9,688 nucleotides of DNA from NCBI GenBank assembly GCA_026225435.1, contig JAMFST010000896.1, forward strand, positions 1 to 9,688, written 5' to 3'. A program made the position numbers and the translations under genes. Below are positions 6,333 to 9,688 of this stretch, one piece after another. Source of the DNA: Labilithrix luteola. Lineage in GTDB: Bacteria > Myxococcota_A > Polyangia > Polyangiales > Polyangiaceae. Below the pieces are notes generated by a model. It worked only from the letters and a program-made list of their open reading frames with translations. It was not told the DNA's origin and ran no database searches. The stretch's first letter is position 1. Every line of letters starts with the position of its first letter.

Positions 6333-6349
6333 CGCGTCAGCTGGCGAGC
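6311..6349. terminator. Bidirectional hairpin over two convergent stop codons
   Basis: The left arm GCTCGCCGAGCTG (6311-6323) pairs with the right arm CAGCTGGCGAGC (6338-6349) through 12 base pairs with a single bulged G at 6318 and a 14-nt loop. The loop contains the formyltransferase stop (6330-6332), and the right side contains the stop of the opposing RelA/SpoT gene (6337-6339). Only 4 bp separate the two genes, so the structure lies inside both coding ends. There is no T tract on either side, so it is a candidate terminator or 3'-end protector only. Confidence 0.4.
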
Positions 6350-7461
6350 ATCGCCTCGAGACCCGCGGCGCGCATGGCGTCGTACAGACCGCTGGCCACC
6401 CGCAGCGCACTCGCTTCGTCATCGGGGAAATCGAGCTCGCGGTAGAAGCGCGTCAGCCGCGCCACCCGGCCGAGCGAGAGCGCTTCGCTGCGCAGCAGCG
6501 CCGCGTGCGCGAGGAAGAACAGGCCGTAGCCGCGTGGCACCCCGCGCGAGAGGATCCACGACAGGCTCCACTCGGCGTCGGCGAAGGCGAAGTACGGCTG
6601 CACCAGCGCCAGGGCAAGCTCGCGCGACGAGGCGAGGTGGCGCTCGAGCTCCGTGCTGGTCGACAGCCCGGCCAGGCGCAGCATCTTCGCCAGGTAGTCG
6701 GGGAAGAAGACCTCCTCGCGCAGCGGCCGCTCGAGCAGCGCGCCGACCTCGCCGTCGAGAGCGGCCACCGCCTCGCCACGCGCCAGCCGCTCGATGGCCA
6801 GCGGATCGAGCGCAAGCGCGTCGGCGCGCGTCGCCCCTTCGGCCACCGTGCGGGCGTACTCCTCGGTCGCCCGGCGCAGCGCCACGAACTCCTCGTCGGC
6901 CACCTCGAGCAAGCTGGCGACGCGGCTGAAGCGCCGGCGGATCTGCGCCGGCACGGTCTCCGGCCCCTTGTAGCCGAGGTCGTGCTCCACCTCCGCCCAG
7001 GCGTGCTGCAGCACGGTGCGGATCTGCAGCTCGACGCGCGCCTCTGGCGGCAAGCTCCCGCGCAGCTCGGGCGGGATGAACGCCACGTAATGCAGCGAGC
7101 GGTAGCCGAAGGTGGCCGGGTCGATCGCCCGCAGCCGGTCGCGCGAGGCGGACAGGTCGACGACGAAGGTGTTCTCCACCACCCGCGCCACCTCGGCGAT
7201 GGAGTCCTCGAAGTAGGTCGTCACCCGCAGCGCCACCAGATCGGTCACGTCCCACAGCGAGCGGTACGTCCGCTCCGGGCGCGACAGCTTGTACGACAGG
7301 CTGTCGCGCTGCTTGATGCGCGAGCCGACCTCGTGGATCTTCGCGCTGCCCCCCACGAGCGCGTCGCGTAGCCGCGCCTCGAGCGCGATGCGTACCTCGT
7401 CGAGCTCCGCGTGCGCCGCCTCGAAGGCCTGCAGGCGCGGATCGATCGTCACGTCGGTCAT
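6337..7461 (-). CDS. RelA/SpoT-family (p)ppGpp synthetase without hydrolase domain
   Basis: The 374-residue protein contains one RelA/SpoT nucleotidyltransferase domain, which transfers pyrophosphate from ATP to GDP or GTP to make the (p)ppGpp alarmone. Visible motifs are SRIKQRDSLSYK (47-58), DLVALRV (Asp74, Mg ligand position), FGYRSLHYV (118-126, Tyr120 stacks on the acceptor base in homologues) and VELQIRT (Glu144), followed by HAWAEVEHDLGYK (153-165). All key synthetase positions seem intact. There is no HD hydrolase domain before it and no TGS or ACT domain after it. About 200 residues beyond residue 170 are predicted mostly helical and I do not recognise them. This is larger than typical small alarmone synthetases (200-270 residues). 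It lies 15 bp after the DUF885 peptidase gene and is probably co-transcribed with it. Alternatives are a stress-induced synthetase or a toxSAS-type toxin; no antitoxin-like gene is adjacent on the same strand. Confidence 0.88.
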   Translation of the reverse strand: MTDVTIDPRLQAFEAAHAELDEVRIALEARLRDALVGGSAKIHEVGSRIKQRDSLSYKLSRPERTYRSLWDVTDLVALRVTTYFEDSIAEVARVVENTFVVDLSASRDRLRAIDPATFGYRSLHYVAFIPPELRGSLPPEARVELQIRTVLQHAWAEVEHDLGYKGPETVPAQIRRRFSRVASLLEVADEEFVALRRATEEYARTVAEGATRADALALDPLAIERLARGEAVAALDGEVGALLERPLREEVFFPDYLAKMLRLAGLSTSTELERHLASSRELALALVQPYFAFADAEWSLSWILSRGVPRGYGLFFLAHAALLRSEALSLGRVARLTRFYRELDFPDDEASALRVASGLYDAMRAAGLEAMLAS

Positions 7462-7476
7462 GGGCGGCTCACGTGC

Positions 7477-9276
7477 TCACTTGAGCGCGGCCAGGTCCTT
7501 GAGCACGCGCTCGTGGATGAGCGCCACCGGCGGCGACCCGTGCGAGAGCAGCGCGTCGTGGAAGCGCTCGATGGTGAACTTGTCCCCCATCTTCTCCTTC
7601 GCCTCGTCGCGCAGCTTGAGGATCTGCAGCTTGCCCAGCGTGTAAGCGAAGTAGCCCGGATCGAAGGTGCCGCGCACCGCCTGCTCCTCGGCCTCCTTCG
7701 GCTCGATGTGGCACTGCTTGATGAACATGTCCTTGGCCTGCGCGACGGTCATCCCCTCGGTGTGCATCCCGATGGAGGCCATGTAGCGGCAGTTGCGCAG
7801 CAGCGCGTCGGACAGCTGCCCGATGTGGATGGCGTTGGTGTCCACGCCGGCGACGTGCGGGTCGACGGTGCCGTTCTTGGTCGCCGCGGGGAGGGTGGGG
7901 ATGAAGCCCTGCTCCATCATCATCTGCTCGGTGTAGTGCGCCCAGCCCTCCACGAAGGAGTAGCTCGACACCATCTTCTGGATCTTCGACGGCGCGCGAT
8001 CGACCCAGCGCAGCTGCACGAAGTGCCCAGGGTAGACCTCGTGCACGGTCGTCGACCACAGCGTGCCGTAGGTGCTGACGTAGCCCTCCTGCTCCTTCTT
8101 CGACCACTTCGGATCCGGCAGCGTCACGTAGTAAAACGCGTTCGGCGTCTTGTCGAAGGGGCCGCTCATCTCGATGGAGGCGGAGTTCCAGCGCGAGTAG
8201 GGCGGCGTCTCGCGCACCTCGGCGTCGTCCTGGGTGGCGAGGGCCACGACCCCCTTGTCGACGATGAACTGGCGCGCCTGCTTGGCGATCTGCCGCCCGG
8301 TCTCGAGCAGATCCTTCGCGGCCGGGCGAGTGATCTTCACCTTCGGCAAGAGCTCCTCGTAGGCCGCCTTGTTGAGCGCGAGGTTGTCGGCGCCCATCTT
8401 CTTGAACTCCTCGAGGGAGATCTCGAGCCCCTCCTGCGCCTTGAGGAGCTTCAGGTACCTCTCCTTGCCGAGGACGTGGCTCTGGTCGCCGGTGGCGACG
8501 GCCTTCTTGAGGAAGGCGGCGAGGCGGTCGGCCTCCTTGGCGAGCGCGGCGTTCGCCTTGGCGAAGCGCGCCTTCATCGCGTCGTCGCCGACGCCGGCGA
8601 ACATCTTGGCGACGTCGCCGCGCAGGTAGCTGGCGAAGCCGGCGTAGTTCTTGGCGGTGATCTCGGCGATCGGCCTGGAGAGCGGGAGCTTGAGGTTCTC
8701 GAAGACGTGCGGCACCTGGCCGAGGGCCGCCTCCTCGTGCTCCACCAGCTTCGCTCCGCGCTCGGCGACCGGCGCGTACTCGCGCTCGACGTAGTTCGAG
8801 ACGTTGAAGAGCGACTCGTAGAACTGCGGGATCTTGTGCACCTGGTCGCGCTCCGTGAAGCCGAAGAGCGTGAAGTCGATCTGCTGCTTCAAGAGCTTCA
8901 GGTCGAGCGCGTCGTCGTCGGAGAGGTTCTTCGGGTCGAAGCTCTCGAGCTCGGTCCGCGTCTTCTTCAGTTGCTCGACCCGGGCGTCGAGCGCCGCCGC
9001 GGAGACGTCCTCGACCTTGCCGTCGTACTCGTGGAAGCCGAGCGCCCGGCCGGTGGACGGCTCCGCGGCGAGCCACTCGGCGATGACGCGGTCCCGGTGG
9101 TCGGCGAAGGCGCGGGAGTACATGAAGGCGGCATCGGGCTTGGGATCGGGCGGGGGCACGACGGTCTCCGGGGCGCTCGTGGTCGGCCCGAGGACGGGCG
9201 TGGGCTCCCCCCCGCAAGCGGCGAGGAAAGCCAGGGCCAGGAGGGAGGCTGAGGAACCGTTCGGACGAAGCGCCAT
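7477..9276 (-). CDS. DUF885-family lipoprotein, predicted zinc metallopeptidase
   Basis: The 599-residue protein is a predicted envelope lipoprotein of the DUF885 family. The signal peptide ends in the lipobox FLAAC with lipidated Cys21, followed by a Pro-rich spacer (PTPVLGP, VVPPPDPKPD). The mature domain starts near FADHRDRVIAEWLAAEPS. The predicted metal site is HEVYPGH (412-418), matching the HExxPGH motif of this family, with a downstream FVEGWAHYTEQ (441-451) whose Glu443 is the likely third ligand. The C-terminus contains FDPGYFAYTLGK, also typical. The substrate is unknown; the family is annotated as peptidase-like. I chose the ATG at 9276 because it places the signal peptide at the N-terminus. 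The frame is open 55 codons further upstream, but that extension would bury the signal and overlap the divergent TatA-like gene. The RelA/SpoT gene follows in the same direction after 15 bp. Confidence 0.9.
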   Translation of the reverse strand: MALRPNGSSASLLALAFLAACGGEPTPVLGPTTSAPETVVPPPDPKPDAAFMYSRAFADHRDRVIAEWLAAEPSTGRALGFHEYDGKVEDVSAAALDARVEQLKKTRTELESFDPKNLSDDDALDLKLLKQQIDFTLFGFTERDQVHKIPQFYESLFNVSNYVEREYAPVAERGAKLVEHEEAALGQVPHVFENLKLPLSRPIAEITAKNYAGFASYLRGDVAKMFAGVGDDAMKARFAKANAALAKEADRLAAFLKKAVATGDQSHVLGKERYLKLLKAQEGLEISLEEFKKMGADNLALNKAAYEELLPKVKITRPAAKDLLETGRQIAKQARQFIVDKGVVALATQDDAEVRETPPYSRWNSASIEMSGPFDKTPNAFYYVTLPDPKWSKKEQEGYVSTYGTLWSTTVHEVYPGHFVQLRWVDRAPSKIQKMVSSYSFVEGWAHYTEQMMMEQGFIPTLPAATKNGTVDPHVAGVDTNAIHIGQLSDALLRNCRYMASIGMHTEGMTVAQAKDMFIKQCHIEPKEAEEQAVRGTFDPGYFAYTLGKLQILKLRDEAKEKMGDKFTIERFHDALLSHGSPPVALIHERVLKDLAALK

Positions 9277-9322
9277 GGCCGCCCGTCTAGTCCGCCCCCG
9301 GCCGTGGTAAAAGACAGAGTCG
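9277..9322. promoter_or_regulatory. Short divergent spacer between peptidase and TatA-like gene
   Basis: Only 46 bp separate the two divergent starts. The left part is GC-rich and contains a GGGCGG-like ribosome site for the minus-strand peptidase. The right part holds the only A-rich patch (9307-9312, ggtaaaaga). Promoters for both genes must overlap here or lie inside the opposite coding sequence. I could not recognise a paired -35/-10 set. Confidence 0.25.
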
Positions 9323-9451
9323 ATGATGTTCGGCATGACGCGGGGCGAGCTCGGGCTGGTCGCCTTCATCTTTCTCCTGGTGTGGTCCGCGCAGATCCTG
9401 CCACGGGTCGGTGACGCCATCGGCCGTCTGCTCTTCGGCAAGCGCGGCTGA
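9323..9451 (+). CDS. 42-residue TatA-like membrane protein
   Basis: A 42-codon frame starts ATG ATG at 9323 and ends at TGA 9449-9451. The product begins MMFGMTRGELGLVAF, has a short hydrophobic helix at about 10-22 (FIFLLVW), then an amphipathic stretch QILPRVGDAIGRLLFGKRG at 24-42. This order matches the TatA/TatE pattern: a polar residue (Glu9) just before a short membrane helix, a hinge, then LPxxGxxIG. TatA proteins form the pore-like component of the twin-arginine protein export system. This one lacks the usual charged C-terminal tail (TatA is normally 60-90 residues), and the conserved Phe-Gly hinge is Trp-Ser. Starting at the second Met (9326) would give better spacing from AGAG at 9316-9319. 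It is divergent from the DUF885 gene and is followed after 17 bp by a partial gene on the same strand. It could instead be an unrelated one-helix protein. Confidence 0.55.
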   Translation: MMFGMTRGELGLVAFIFLLVWSAQILPRVGDAIGRLLFGKRG

Positions 9452-9468
9452 GCGATCGTGCGAACGTG

Positions 9469-9688
9469 ATGGGGGAACCGCTCGCCGTCTTCATCGGGGA
9501 TCCGTCGGCCGAGGCCGAGGGGGTGGCGCAGGCGCTGCGTGCCGCCGGCTTCCTCGTGGTCGACGTGCCGATGTCCATGCTCGTGCCGCGCGTGGCGGTG
9601 CAGAAGCCGCGGGTCGTGGTGCCGTGCGGTGGCGTCGATGAGGATCTCGGCCGCTCTCGTCGGGCTGTCCTGGCGGGCGAGGGTGGCG
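9469..9688 (+). CDS. Receiver-like protein, N-terminal fragment
   Basis: From the ATG at 9469 the frame is open for 73 codons to the window end. The product starts MGEPLAVFIGDPSAEAEGV and continues AQALRAAGFLVVDVP, then PRVAVQKPRVVV. The alternation of a hydrophobic strand, an acidic turn (GDPSAEA), a helix (VAQALRAAGF) and a second strand (LVVDVP) is that of a response-regulator receiver or a similar Rossmann-like fold. The usual phosphoacceptor Asp expected right after the third strand (RVVV) is not present in this reading; PCGGVDED follows instead. The start has no strong ribosome site, and a GTG one codon earlier is possible. It lies 17 bp after the TatA-like gene. Domain content beyond the edge is unknown, so the family assignment is tentative. 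Confidence 0.5.
   Translation, partial: MGEPLAVFIGDPSAEAEGVAQALRAAGFLVVDVPMSMLVPRVAVQKPRVVVPCGGVDEDLGRSRRAVLAGEGG

Noticed and set aside
7411..9252. 613-codon open frame on the plus strand opposite the RelA/SpoT and DUF885 genes
   Set aside because: It is an antisense shadow. It spans two genes with clear catalytic motifs on the minus strand, and its product is Val/Leu/Arg/Gly-rich noise without a recognisable domain.
9277..9441. 55-residue upstream extension of the DUF885 protein
   Set aside because: It would place the lipoprotein signal peptide internally and overlap the divergent TatA-like frame.

Overview
The window is about 70% GC, carries a eukaryote-type Ser/Thr kinase whose periplasmic tail ends in a Cys pair, a PEGA-like protein of a type I associate with Polyangia, and an Asp/Gly/Ser-rich lipoprotein-like leader. 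Together these suggest a Myxococcota chromosome, probably order Polyangiales. This is inference from protein style; no rRNA or other taxonomic marker is present. I see no tRNA, CRISPR array, insertion sequence or integrase.

Layout. (1) Positions 1-121, minus strand: the N-terminus of an unidentified exported or membrane protein, divergent from a DHH-family phosphoesterase at 263-1375 (plus). (2) Positions 1503-5434, plus: a tightly packed block of transmembrane Ser/Thr kinase, signal-peptide/PEGA-like protein with two hydrophobic segments, secreted seven-repeat FG-GAP propeller, and a possible 35-residue exported microprotein. Each neighbouring pair overlaps by one to four bases (ATGA, TGATG, GTGA). 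The propeller gene is broken by a frameshift just after its signal peptide. (3) Positions 5460-6332, plus: a methionyl-tRNA-formyltransferase-like protein with Gly where the family has its catalytic Asn. It ends 4 bp from a convergent gene, and an imperfect 12-bp hairpin covers both stop codons. (4) Positions 9276-6337, minus: a DUF885 lipoprotein metallopeptidase followed after 15 bp by a synthetase-only RelA/SpoT-family (p)ppGpp synthetase with a long C-terminal extension. (5) Positions 9323-9688, plus: a 42-residue TatA-like membrane protein, then the start of a receiver-like protein cut by the window end.

How the genes may work together. The kinase block is best read as an envelope signalling or surface-display unit: a cytoplasmic kinase with a periplasmic tail, co-translated with two exported proteins. 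The RelA/SpoT synthetase would make the (p)ppGpp alarmone, but its pairing with a lipoprotein peptidase does not reveal a trigger. I did not find a clearly new defence or mobile system. The strongest leads are the kinase/PEGA/propeller operon with its frameshift, the Asn-less formyltransferase, the minimal TatA-like protein and the overlapping microprotein.
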